Translations under genes and position numbers: made by a program | The notes under the pieces: generated by a model | What the model was told of the DNA's origin: nothing | The model's input: the letters and a program-made list of their open reading frames with translations, nothing else | Database searches by the model: none | Origin: Seminavis robusta | Lineage: Eukaryota; Bacillariophyta; Bacillariophyceae; Naviculales; Naviculaceae | Direction of reading: 5' to 3' | DNA length: 45,474 bases | Assembly: GCA_903772945.1 (NCBI GenBank) | Contig: CAICTM010000853.1 | Coordinates: 1-45,474, forward strand | Shown here: positions 10,101 through 20,937 of the stretch, one piece after another | Numbering within the stretch: position 1 is the stretch's first letter | Layout of the letters: every line of letters begins with the position of its first letter

Positions 10101-13100
10101 ATCTTGCTCCATCTGGCCCAGTCCAGATGAAGTACCTGCGCTCTGCTTTGCAAGGATATCCTGCTCCATTTGGCTCAGTTCACCACCTCCAGACATCACT
10201 GCAACAGCTCCAGGAAGCCCACTTGAACTTCCAGCGCCTTGTTTGGCAAGAATGTCCTGCTCCATTCGGCTCAAGCCACCTTCAGCAGCAACAACTCCTG
10301 GCCGCGACATATGTGACCCAGTGGAAGCTCTTTGCTTTGACAGAATGTCCTGTTCAGTTTGGCTGAGGCTGGATCCAGCCTGTCCAGAGTCACTTGGACG
10401 TAACTTGTTCCCTTGCTGTTTTACCAGGATGTCCCGCTCGATTTGACTCAACTGGCCGCTGGCAGGAATTGACATAGCACCAGGCCTTGATGTGCCAACA
10501 TTTCCACCTTGTTTGGCCAGGACATCTTGCTCTGTTTGACTTAAATTATTGCTGGTTTGATCAACAAACAATGGGGCTCCTCTCTGCTTTGCCAGCAAGT
10601 CTTGCTCAAGTCGATTCAACTGTTCTCCTGCTGTGTCAACTGATGAAACTGCAATTGCACCAGGACCTGGGGTTCCTCCCTCAGGAAATTGTCTGCGCTT
10701 GGACAAGATATCTTGTTCCATCTGGCTCAAAGTGCCTCCGCCAGAAACCATGATAGCACCAGGCCTGCCATCGGAAGTTGAGGCACCCCTCTGCTTGGAC
10801 AGCACATCTTGCTCAATTTGACTTAACTGCCCACCACCACTCGAGCTCGCAAAAGCTCCAGATGATCCAGGAGATACAGCACCAGGTAGGCTTGAAGCCA
10901 TCCCTGCTTGACCACGACCTCTTTGTTTTGCCAAGATGTCCTGTTCTGTTTGACTAAGATGTGCACCAGCAACAGGTGCATTTCTTGCATTCAAGGGGGC
11001 AGCTCCTTGTTTGGATAGAATGTCCTGCTCCATTTGGCTCAAGCCTCTACCAGCATCTTGAACAGATACAGCCCCAGGTCTTGTTCCGTTTCCTGGTGGG
11101 CCTCTCTGCTTGGCTAGAATGTCTTGCTCAACCTGACTCAGGCCACCGGCACTCGCAACAGCAACAGCACCTGGACGAATAGCACTGGGAAGCCTTGATC
11201 CTCGATGCTTCGCCATCACATCCTGTTCGACTTGGCTAAGAGTGGTGTTTGGAGCTGCAACAGAAACAACACCTGGCTGGGTAGCACCAATGGTCCTAGG
11301 TCCGGCTCCACGTTGCTTTGATAATATGTCTTGTTCCATTTGACTCAAGCCTCCACTTCCAGTGCTGTGGGGAGTCTCGCCTGTAACAGATACGGCACCT
11401 GGCCGAGCGGAACCAACCGTTATAGGTCCACCACCACCACGTTGCTTGGCCAAAATATCCCTTTCCACCTGACTCAAACCTGCGCTGCCACCATTATCAT
11501 CTCTATGCCCTCGACCTACTGCCACAGCACCTGGTTGCATTCCACCAGTGGTTCCAGCTACTCTTTGCTTTGCCAAAACATCTTGCTCCATCTGGCTCAG
11601 GCCTCCAGTACTCCTGACTGCACTGTGCGTACTTGGTACACTTACAGCCATGGCTCCTGGCTGGGTGGCACCCATAGTCCTAGGCCCAGCTGCTCTTTGC
11701 TTTGCCAACACATCCTGCTCCATCTGGCTCAGCCCTCCAGTGCCGCCAACTGTACTGTGTGTACTTTGTCCTCTTACTGCTGTGGCTCCTGGTTGGGTGG
11801 AACNNNNNNNNNNNNNNNCGCCATGGCTCCTGGCTGGGCGGCACCTGTAGTCCTAGGCCCAGCTGCTCTTTGCTTTGCCAATACATCCTGCTCCATCTGG
11901 CTCAACCCTCCACTGTTGCTGACTGTACTGTGCATGCTTGGGCCACTTACAGCCATGGCTCCTGGCTGGGCGGAACCCATGTTCCTAGGCCCAGCTGCTC
12001 GTTGCTTTGCCATTATGTCTTGCTCCATCCGGCTCAAGCCTCCACTGCCACTGGCCGTACTGTGCATGCTTTGTCCGTTTACCGCCATGGCTCCTGGCTG
12101 GGCCGAACCCACAGTTCTAGGCCCAGCTGCTCGTTGCTTTGCCATTATGTCTTGCTCCATCTGGCTCAACCCTCCGCTGCCACTAGCTGTACTATGCATA
12201 CTTTGTCCGCTTACAGCCATGGCTCCTGGCTGGGTGGAACCCATGTTCCTAGGCCCAGCTGCTCGTTGCTTTGCCATTATGTCTTGCTCCATCTGGCTCA
12301 AGCCTCCAGTGCTGCTCACTGTACTGTGCATACTTTGTCCGCTTACAGCCATGGCTCCTGGCTGGCGGAACCCATGTTCCTAGGCCCAGCTGCTCGTTGC
12401 TTTGCCATTATGTCTTGCTCCATCTGGCTCAACCCTCCACTGCCACTGGCCGTACTGTGCATGCTTTGTCCGTTTACCGCCATGGCTCCTGGCTGGGCCG
12501 AACCCACAGTTCTAGGCCCAGCTGCTCGTTGCTTTGCCATTATGTCTTGCTCCATCTGGCTCAACCCTCCACTGCCACTAGCTGTACTATGCATACTTTG
12601 TCCGCTTACAGCCATGGCTCCTGGCTGGTGGAACCCATGTTCCTAGGCCCAGCTGCTCGTTGCTTTGACATTATGTCTTGCTCCATCTGGCTCAACCCTC
12701 CACTGCCACTAGCTGTACTGTGCATACTTTGTCCGCTTACAGCCATGGCTCCTGGCTGGGCAGAACCCATAGTCCTGGGCCCAGCTGCTCTTTGCTTTGC
12801 CAACACATCCTGCTCCATTTGACTCAGCCCGCCAGTGCCGCCAACTGTACTGTTTGTACTTTGTCCTCTTACTGCCGTGGCTCCTGGCTGGGCAGAACCC
12901 ATGTCCTAGGCCCAGCTGCTCTTTGTTTTGCCAGCACATCTTGCTCCATCTGGCTCAAGCCTACAGTGCTGCTCACTGTACTGTGCATACTTTGTCGCTT
13001 ACAGCCATGGCTCCTGGCTGGGCGAACCCATTTCCTAGGCCCAGCTGCTCTTGCTTTGCCATTATGTCTTGCTCCATCTGGCTCAACCCTTCACTGCCAC

Positions 13101-15673
13101 TAGCTGTACTGTGCATACTTTGTCCGCTACAGCCATGGCTCCTGGCTGGGCGGAACCCATGTTCCTAGGCCCAGCTGCTCGTTGCTTTGACATTATGTCT
13201 TGCTCCATCTGGCTCAACCCTCCACTGCCACTAGCTGTACTGTGCATACTTTGTCCGCTTACAGTCATGGCTCCTGGCTGGGCAGAACCCATAGTCCTGG
13301 GCCCAGCTGCTCTTTGCTTTGCCAACACATCCTGCTCCATTTGACTCAGCCCTCCGCCAACTGTACTGTGTGTACTTTGTCCTCTTACTGCCGTGGCTCC
13401 TGGCTGGGCAGAACCCATAATCCTAGGCCCAGCTGCTCTTTGTTTTGCCAGCACATCTTGCTCAATCTGGCTCAAGCCTCCAGTGCTGCTCACTGTACTG
13501 TGCATACTTTGTCCGCTTACAGCCATGGCTCCTGGCTGGGTGGAACCCATGTTCCTAGGCCCAGCTGCTCGTTGCTTTGCCATTAAGTCTTGCTCCATCC
13601 GGCTCAAGCCTCCACTGCCACTGCCGTACTGTGCATGCTTTGTCCGCTTACAGCCATGGCTCCTGGCTGGGTGGAACCCATGTTCCTAGGCCCAGCTGCT
13701 CGTTGCTTTGCCATTATGTCTTGCTCCATCTGGCTCAACCCTCCACTGCCACTAGCTGTACTGTGCATGCTTTGTCCGCTTACAGCCATGGCTCCTGGCT
13801 GGGCGGAACCCATCGTCCTAGGCCCAGCTGCTCTTTGCTTTGCCACATCTTGCTCCATCTGGCTCAAGCCTCCGCTGCCACTGGATGTACTGTGCATGCT
13901 TGGGGAACTTACAGCCATGGCTCCTGGCTGCGTGGATCCCATGGTCCTAGGCCCAGCTGCTCTTTGCTTTGCCAACACATCTTGCTCCATCTGGCTCAAG
14001 CCTCCGCTGCCACTGGATGTACTGTGCATGCTTGGGGAACTTACAGCCATGGCTCCTGGCTGGTGGATCCCATGGTCCTAGGCCCAGCTGCTCGTTGCTT
14101 TGACATTATGTCTTGCTCCATCTGGCTCAACCCTCCAATGCTGCTGACTGTACTGTGTATACTTTGTCCACTTACAGCCAGCTCCTGGCTGGGCGACCCA
14201 TAGTCCTAGGCCCGGCTGCTCTTTGCTTTGCCATAATGTCTTGCTCCATCCGGCTCAAGCCTCCACCGCCACTGGCTGTGCTGTGCATACTTTGTCCACT
14301 TACAGCCATGGCTCCTGGCTGGGCGGCACCTGTAGTCCTAGGCCCAGCTGCTCTTTGCTTTGCCAATACATCCTGCTCCATCTGGCTCAACCCTCCACTG
14401 TGCTGACTGTATGTGCATGCTTGGCCACTTACAGCCATGGCTCCTGCTGGGCGAACCCATTTCCTAGGCCCAGCTCTCGTTGCTTTGCCATTATGTCTTG
14501 CTCCATCCGGCTCAAGCCTCCACTGCCACTGGCCGTACTGTGCATGCTTTGTCCGTTACGCCATGCTCCTGGCTGGGGGAACCCAAGTCCTAGGCCCAGC
14601 TGCTCTTGCTTTGCCATTATGTCTTGCTCCATCTGGCTCAACCCTCCACTGCTGCCACTGTGTAGACTGGTTCCTGGCACAGCCATGGCACCGGGCCTGG
14701 ACATCTGTGAACGCGAGGAGGCTCCCTGCTGCTTTGCGTAGATGTCCTTCTCCATCTGAGTCATCTGGTGTTGGCCCGTAGTTGCACTTGCATTCGCTGG
14801 CACAGATACAGCACCAGGTCTGGACATCAAGGATCTAGAGGAAGCGCCCTCTCGCTTAGCCAGAATGTCCCTCTCCATTTGACTCATTTGCCCTCCAGCA
14901 GGTGTGCCCGGCTCTCCTGAAACTGCCATGGCACCTGGCCTAGTAGACATCAAGGAATGAGATGATGCTCCTCGTTTCTTTGCCAAAATATCTTGCTCCA
15001 TCTGATTCATTTGGCCACTTCCACCGACTTCATTTGAAGCCCCTGGTCCAACTGATACGGCACCAGGTCTAGACATCACGGATCGGGATGAAGTTCCTCT
15101 TTGTTTTGCCATAATGTCCTGCTCCGCTTGACTCATCTCTCCGCCGCCTCGAACAGCTACTACTCCAGGCCTAGATTGTTGAATTTGAGGTGCAGCTCCT
15201 CTTTGTTTTGCCAAGATATCTTGCTCCATCTGGTTAATATTGCCTTCTCCTTGATGGCCTCTTGAAACTGCCACGGCTCCAGGCCTGGAAACCATGGGCG
15301 TAGCTCCGCGCTGTTTCGCTAGCAAATCTTGCTCCAAATTGCTCAGGTTGCCACTGCCAACACCTCGTTCTCCTCCACCTGCGACGGGTACAGCTCCCGG
15401 TCTCACGGGGTTGGCTCCAGCTGGTGAGCGACCAGCAGCTGCTCTCTGCTTGGCAATAACATCTTCTTCCATGCGCCTCATTGTGTGGCTATGGCTGCTG
15501 CCAGGATATTCCGATGGCGCACTGCCATGTGCAGCTTCATTTTCGGAAACAGATTCCAAGCCTCGATCGATCTGGTTTTTCGCGGAACGACCACTGGATT
15601 GGGGAAGCCCGTTGTCATCGTCTGATGTTCCATGAGGGCCGCCGTCAGCGGCGAAATTTCCGTTGTCATCCAT
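7142..15673 (-). CDS. LRR receptor-like type II membrane protein with giant N-terminal repeat domain
   Basis: Four exons: 15673-8255, 8179-7964, 7879-7739, 7665-7142, with GT-AG introns of 75, 84 and 73 bp, all phase 1. Order from the N-terminus: short acidic start (M-D-D-N-G); about 55 repeats with consensus 'LSQMEQDI(L/M)AKQRGA' plus a linker '(R/Q)PGA(V/M)(A/S)V'; a Tyr-Gly-His-rich stretch (about 9070-9210); an acidic segment; one membrane helix 'ICGGAICVCLIAIAIIIPTV' (about 8700-8770); a Pro/Ser/Ala stalk ('PSMAPSLAPSSAPSGAP'); an LRR-cap-like segment ending 'ECTWAYVTCNDNG'; then about eight plant-type LRRs (L-x-G-x-I/L-P) and a Cys-rich end. This order predicts a cytosolic repeat tail and an extracellular LRR sensor. 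No kinase domain is present. The first exon has many single-base deletions and 15 Ns at 11804-11818, so it is not one open frame as given. GTAGGT overlaps the stop and could be a splice donor to one more exon. Confidence 0.85.
11580..14690 (-). repeat. Homogenised block of 132-bp units (44 aa each)
   Basis: Within the larger array about 22-25 units are nearly identical and spaced 132 bp apart. The marker CAGCCATGGCTCCTGGCTGG (plus strand) recurs near 12218, 12348, 12612 and 12744. Sets of units recur as blocks: 12690-12980 matches 13215-13500 (about 4 units apart), and 12075-12180 matches 12470-12575 (3 units apart). Two adjacent units near 13870-14060 are almost the same. Most frameshifts of the gene are in this block. 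Confidence 0.88.
11804..11818. other. Assembly gap (15 N)
   Basis: Fifteen Ns lie inside the 132-bp array. The two flanking 'GGCTCCTGG' markers are only about 43 bp apart instead of 132, so the gap length is a placeholder and the true number of units here is unknown. Confidence 0.99.
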
Positions 15674-16859
15674 CTTAGTCCGAAAAAAGCAGAGTGGTAG
15701 CTATCAGCTAGCTAGCTAGCCAGGAGTTGGTCGAAGTTCAACAATAGGCGGTCGTTCAAGTTTAATAATAGTCCTTGCAGGAGAAGAATCAGGACGAAGG
15801 GGCGGGTCTTGTTATTACGGATCTGCGGTACAGGAAATGCCTCGAGTGTCGAGGGAGTGGCTGCAGTCTTCAGAATGACTGGGTGGCGCAGCTTTCCTGG
15901 CTTCATTCGTGAAAAATATGGCGTCTTGTCCAGTGAAACATACCGTACATACCGGTAGGGGGGGCACCGTACGTACGATACTAGCTAGCTAGCTAGTACG
16001 GTACGACTGTATGGGGCAACTTCAGGACTGTCACTCAGTTAGCAGTGGACGAAGGGGGTTTTAGAGCAGGAAAGATATACCGTAGTCTACTGCAGCCGGC
16101 CCCTGGCCGGGCTTAGTCAAAGAAGAGGCGGAATTTGGGATCCGGGGCTACAGTGTGTTTTGGTCTGTTACCGTTCTTTTCAGTTTTGTTCACTGCTGAG
16201 ACCATTGGGGGCAATCTCACCAAGCAAAACGTAACTTTGGGTAGCTGTGCCTGCACTCCACCAAAAACTTGCAAGAAAATGCAGAAATTCGTAACTGCAA
16301 GGGGACGTACCGTACCGGTATGAAGAACTCAACCTGTGGCCTGCTGAACCCACAGCTGTTCGATACCGGTAGGGGAGTGCTGTCAAATGCCGTGCGGTGG
16401 TGGGCAATCCTTTTGTTGCACCATACCTCTACGAGGTTTCTGGTGCTGAAGGTAGATCAAAGACAAAAACGTGGCCAATAATAACTTGCAGGAATGGTGC
16501 GTACCGGTCCGTAAGACCGCCCACACCAGCGCCAAGAAGTAGAGAATTCGTCCGGTAGGCTGATAGAAACGAGACGTGGCGCCATCGATCTCCAGCCAGG
16601 ACGTGCCTAATAGCAGACACCTCCATCGGGCCCGGGTATCAGTCACAATCAACAGGAGCCAAAATACCTGGCTCGCCTAGATAATGTAGGTTATCGGATA
16701 TCGGTACCTCCGGGCGTGGCAAATCACACTATGAAGCGAAGATGATCCTATGCAGTAACAAATACTTATTGTGAAACATGTGTATTGGAAACAAAGCTTG
16801 GGAGAGGAAGCGCCACTAAACCATTCCAAGACATAAGAGATCCCGTTTTGTGAAACTCC
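15674..16859. other. Intergenic, presumed promoter of the LRR gene
   Basis: No gene supported. It lies between two minus-strand genes. It contains TACCGGTA palindromes (15950, 16317, 16366) and a GCTAGCTAGCTAG run (15708-15720; 15982-15996). Confidence 0.5.
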
Positions 16860-19593
16860 CTAGCTGTAGTATGCGTTCAGACTGTCGGTCGACTGACCTG
16901 CATTGAAGGAGGTCGAAGAATGTTCCTCCAAGAATAGCTTGCTCAGCTCTAGCTTCTCTGCATCTTCTGCATTGAAAGCTGGAGTCATGGCCCAAAGCTC
17001 AATGTTGATAATCTCAAACAACGAACCATCACTGTGAACGGAAGAGAGGGATGGACTGCCAAAGGTTACACAAGGCGCAGTAGAGCCATGCAACAAGTCG
17101 CTCTGCAATGAAATGCCAAAGCCCCACTCGTGTTCCTGAACTTCACCGCCATCGGAACCTTCTGGAATGTTTGTCATGCTGGTGCTTGCCTGATCAGGAG
17201 ATCCTCCTCCGACGGCGATTTGTCGGGTCGTGCAGAACTGGATGCAATGGTTCTCACCCGTGTAGGGGTAGACATCAATCTCTGATTCCAAATTTGCCTG
17301 ATCAATGATAGAATGGCATTTGTTCTTGCGGGAGTTGCGCAACCTCCACAAGAAAGATTCACCACCCCCAAAGTAGCTCCATGTCTTCCTCCAAGGTTCA
17401 TTGGTGAAGGATCCAAACACTTCACCATCGACTGTCTCAATGGCAAGAATAGTATGTTTGGATCCACGAGCATGCTGCAAGAAAGTATGGAGAGATGCAC
17501 CGTCCCGCACCATGCTGTATTTCATCCAAAAGTTGTCACTGGTCTTCGAGAAGGGGAAGAAAGACTGTAGGCTCTCCATTAATGGTGGAGATAACACGTG
17601 CGGCTGGGAATCGACGTCCTCAGCACTGGTTCCCAAAATGCGGAACGGCAACTTTTGCACGTAGTTTCTGCCCATTTCCGGCGAGTCTAACCATGCATCG
17701 TATTCGAAGCTGTCAAAGGAGGCCTCCTCATCCGATGCCTCTGTGGAAAGGGTCGCACCACTTTCGCGTCGTAGAGCTCGCCGTTCTTGGTTGCGCATTG
17801 TGAAGTAGATACGAGTGAGTTGCCCCGCAAAAAAAAATTAAAAAATCTGTGACGGAGCCTCACTTACCTCGATTCACGGCGAGCGTCGATGCGAGCTCAT
17901 CTTCCGAATAACAACGTTGAATGGTAGCAAGGGTTTCCTCCACTTCAGGGAAGCCGACGTCGCGATCCTCACTCTGGGTTTCGTCAAAGGTAGCACTTTT
18001 TTGGAGGAGAGCTGGCTCTTCAGCTTGCGCAAAGAATGCCGATGTGTGAACACTGTCATTTACAACGCTGGGATGGTACTTTTCCAAGCAATTTCGGCGT
18101 CCTTCCATTTCCTCTTGGGCGTCCCAGTCCGAAATCTCCATCCCGACACCGTTGTATAGGTTTACGGAAGCCCGACGCATAACCATGGTATGATGGCGAG
18201 CTCTTTCCGCTTCAGCTTCCTTTTCGTCTGCATCATCCATTGTCTCCAACTCACTCATGACTTCTTCTTCCTCCTCCTCCTCGTCACATTCTTCGTGTTC
18301 CAAGAATACGCCCACTTCAATTCCTTCTCCCTCGTAGCTGCTGGCGGATGCTCGTCGCGTTTGAAGACATTGTTGCCACAAGGGTTCCGAGGCTGCTGCT
18401 ACTGCTGCTGCTGCTGCTGCAGCTTCTGCCATATCCTCATCACTCATTTTTTTGTCCTCCACTTCTTCCGGGATGGTGATTCCTTCCCACAAAGGCGGGG
18501 ACATTTGCTTCTTGAGCTGCACTCTTGGTTTCTCCTCTGGAATGTCCACGAGGTTGCTGCTCGTAGAGCGTTGCGACTGAAAGGTGTGTCTCCTCGACCT
18601 GCTTCCGGCACTGAGGGTGCTGCTGCGGCGTTTCTGCACGGTGCGGGCACCTCCCGCGACGGTCACTCGACGATAGGAGCCCGATTTGGTCAACATATCG
18701 CGACGTCCTCCAGTAGGCAAGGGTGGAAGCATTCGATTGGCGGCTTCAGTGGGTGCCGAACCAAAGGTTTCGGCACTCCTGTCCAAATCTTCTTCTTCTT
18801 CTTTGTCATCATCATCGTCGCTGTCGTCACTGTCAAGGTCGGGGTCCGAGTCCGAGAGAGCGCCCAAATTGCCCCTCGCAGAAATAGAGCGAAGGGAAGC
18901 CAAGGAATCCTGGCGCCTTTGGGATCTTCTTATGGAGTGAGTGGAGCTTCGGAGGGAAAAGGAGGATCCTGATCGACACATCAGTGAGCGGCGGGATGAC
19001 TGACGAGAAAAGTTAGCAGACACCTCTGGTCCTCGAGACATGAGGGAACGTCTGGAGGACTGCCGAGAAAAGGCGTCACTTCCCTCTTGACCTTGTCGGA
19101 GGGCAAACGAAGATCCCTGTCGGACGAGAAGAGAACGACGGGAAGATTGTTTGCTGACGGCCAAGCCTCCTTCATGAGCCTTCCAAATTTGGCTGTGAAA
19201 GACGGAGCCGCGACGCTTCTCCAAGAGCTCACGACGACGGGCTGAGCCCTCTTGCCCGATCGCAGAGGCAGTGGAGATATCTCCATTGCTGCTCTTGCTT
19301 TCCAAAATCGGTGGACTGTCCTTGTTTTCCTCGTCCTTTTCGCTTTTCTCTTCCCTTTCGTCGTCGGCATCGTCATCCGAGGAGTCTTCATCCATTGAAA
19401 AGAGATACGGATCTGACAATCGCTTGGTAGCCTTCTTGATGTCATCTTCTGTGCCATCATCGACCAAATTGTTCAAGAAACCAAGCTCTTGGGGAGTGAG
19501 AGAAGCTCGGCGCAAATTCAGTTCCTTGCGAAATTCCTCCCGACTGCAATTCGCCGGCTTCTCGACTTGTCCAACAGAAACACTCATCATCAT
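16860..19593 (-). CDS. TLDc-domain protein 1 with phospho-motif-rich disordered N-terminus
   Basis: Two exons, 19593-17868 and 17785-16860, with a GTAAGT...CAAG intron of 82 bp (phase 1), give 883 aa. The start is the ATG triplet at 19593 ('MMMSVSVGQ'); the frame stays open further up to 19746, but the context is poor. Residues 18-62 hold a helical motif shared with the paralog ('LRRASLTPQELGFLNNLV'). Then come acidic stretches, three 'RQSSRRSL(L/M)'-like repeats, a conserved 'EDKKMSDEDM', and 'RCYSEDELAS' near the exon end. The C-terminal TLDc domain (about 610-870) shows 'WMKYSMVRDGASLHTFL', 'DGEVFGSF', 'YFGGGESFLWRLR' and 'FGSPSLS'. TLDc proteins (OXR1/NCOA7 family) bind the V-ATPase and protect against oxidative stress; the role here is inferred. 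Confidence 0.9.
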
Positions 19594-20937
19594 GGTCAAT
19601 CGATTATTATTTGCTCTTTGCAAGAAAAACTCAAGAAGTTCGTGGGTGAGAAGGTCGCAAAAATTGTGAGAAAAGGTTGAAAGGCCAAATCCAAACCACT
19701 GGACTGTTGCAGAACAGAACGCCACTTGGGATTGACGCCCCTGCAATTGGTACAGGATCTTGCCGCAACTGGCTGCGGTCGTACCGGTAGAGAAGCTACT
19801 TGCTAGCTAGCTAGCTAGAGCCAGTGGTACAATGGGGTGAATTATCTGGCATCCCGAGATGCTTGTACCGCTCTTTGTCAAAGATCTGGTTTGCTACCAA
19901 AAGCAACGGCCAAGCAGCTTGTGGTGTGGGCAGTGGGAACCTGTCCCGGTGCGATTGGACGCGATGTGCCAACACATTTACACGAGAATCGGCATGCAGC
20001 CTAATCTCCTTCTTTGCGTCGGCTTCGGCTCGTTAATTACGATAAAATTTTAGCGATGTGGCGCGTCATCAAATCCGACACAGGTATTTGTACCCTTCAT
20101 GAATGGATGAATTTATTAAAAAATGGAGCCAGGTGGAAGAGCTTTCATCGGAAACCTCGACGAAGCCTTGTCCGTTGGCTTCTTGATGTCCGGTTTTGAC
20201 CGGTTGACACTTGCGCCAAGATGCTGTTTTGGGCTGCATGAAGGTGATGCGAGAACCCTTCTGATTTGCATACTAGTACATTGTAGTTTTCTTCAACAGA
20301 CGCTGAAGGGGCCCCCGATCACCGATTCATGTACGGGTATTCACGACGTCGTCCGGTTCCTCCATCAGTCTATGGTACGGCTGTACCTTTCTAAAGCTAC
20401 AAAGTAGTTAGTAGCATCTGCTTGTAGTACCATACTCTTTTTTGTTTGTTCAAGGACTTCGCTTCACATAGTGGCCTTTGCAGCCTGTCGTCATTGTCTG
20501 GCACTTTTGATTGTACCGGTACATGTGCATACCGGTATATTTATTTGCATGTTAGCTCTTGCTTGCAGCAGAGTAGCAGGTACCGGTACCGTCCAAGCAG
20601 ACAATATCTACCACCGTGCACCTCATCGATGACCAGTTCTTTCGCCTGCTACAGTAAGGACCAGTGCAAACAAATTCGGCCGGTAGCTACTCGTACTGGC
20701 TGGCAACCTATTACCATAGCACAGGACTTGGATATAAAATACTAGTTGGAAAATACTACATGTATTCGCAGGTTTGTACCAGTGACGCGACAAAGAAAGT
20801 CCCGTGGGGAATCTTGGAACGGGAGAACCGCAACATGATCCTGCTTCCTGGTTGCAAACTGCAGTCATGGAACGCAGATGCTTTCTCCCAAGCCCAAGAA
20901 GTGAGCTACTGGTAGACATGCATGATGTAGACTAAAC
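19594..20937. other. Intergenic, nothing recognised
   Basis: The upstream region of TLDc gene 1 and downstream of the cupredoxin-DUF305 gene. Several TACCGGTA sites (19786, 20515, 20533, 20581) and a GCTAGCTAGCTAGC run (19803-19817). Open frames here show no domain or splice logic. Confidence 0.5.

Larger units (their letters stand above)
9290..15485 (-). repeat. Coding tandem repeat array, about 55 units
   Basis: Units were counted by the '(M/V/I/L)EQDx(L/M)(A/S)KQ' core along the minus strand. Those at both edges are divergent in sequence and variable in length (about 28-45 codons). The last four, near 9290-9600, are degenerate ('LRSMEADLVSKS', 'LSDLEQEIRAKS', 'LHALEADIRQKN'). The core looks like an amphipathic helix with conserved Leu/Met and Gln; the linker is rich in Gly, Ser and Pro. 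No named domain is recognised. Confidence 0.9.

Noticed and set aside
8509..11182. Plus-strand ORFs opposite the LRR gene
   Set aside because: Antisense shadows of the repeat, TM and stalk region, which has clear domains on the minus strand.
11331..14781. Long plus-strand ORFs of 100-350 aa rich in Cys, Pro and Trp
   Set aside because: They are the antisense reading of the 132-bp coding array; their repeats follow the units of the minus-strand gene, and they lack starts, domains or independent structure.
18190..18972. 260-aa plus-strand ORF
   Set aside because: Lies opposite the acidic and Ser/Arg-rich part of TLDc protein 1; its runs of Phe, Leu and Ser mirror Glu, Asp and Arg codons.
19594..19746. 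Upstream start for TLDc protein 1
   Set aside because: Adds 51 residues not matched in the paralog; the ATG cluster at 19593 fits better.
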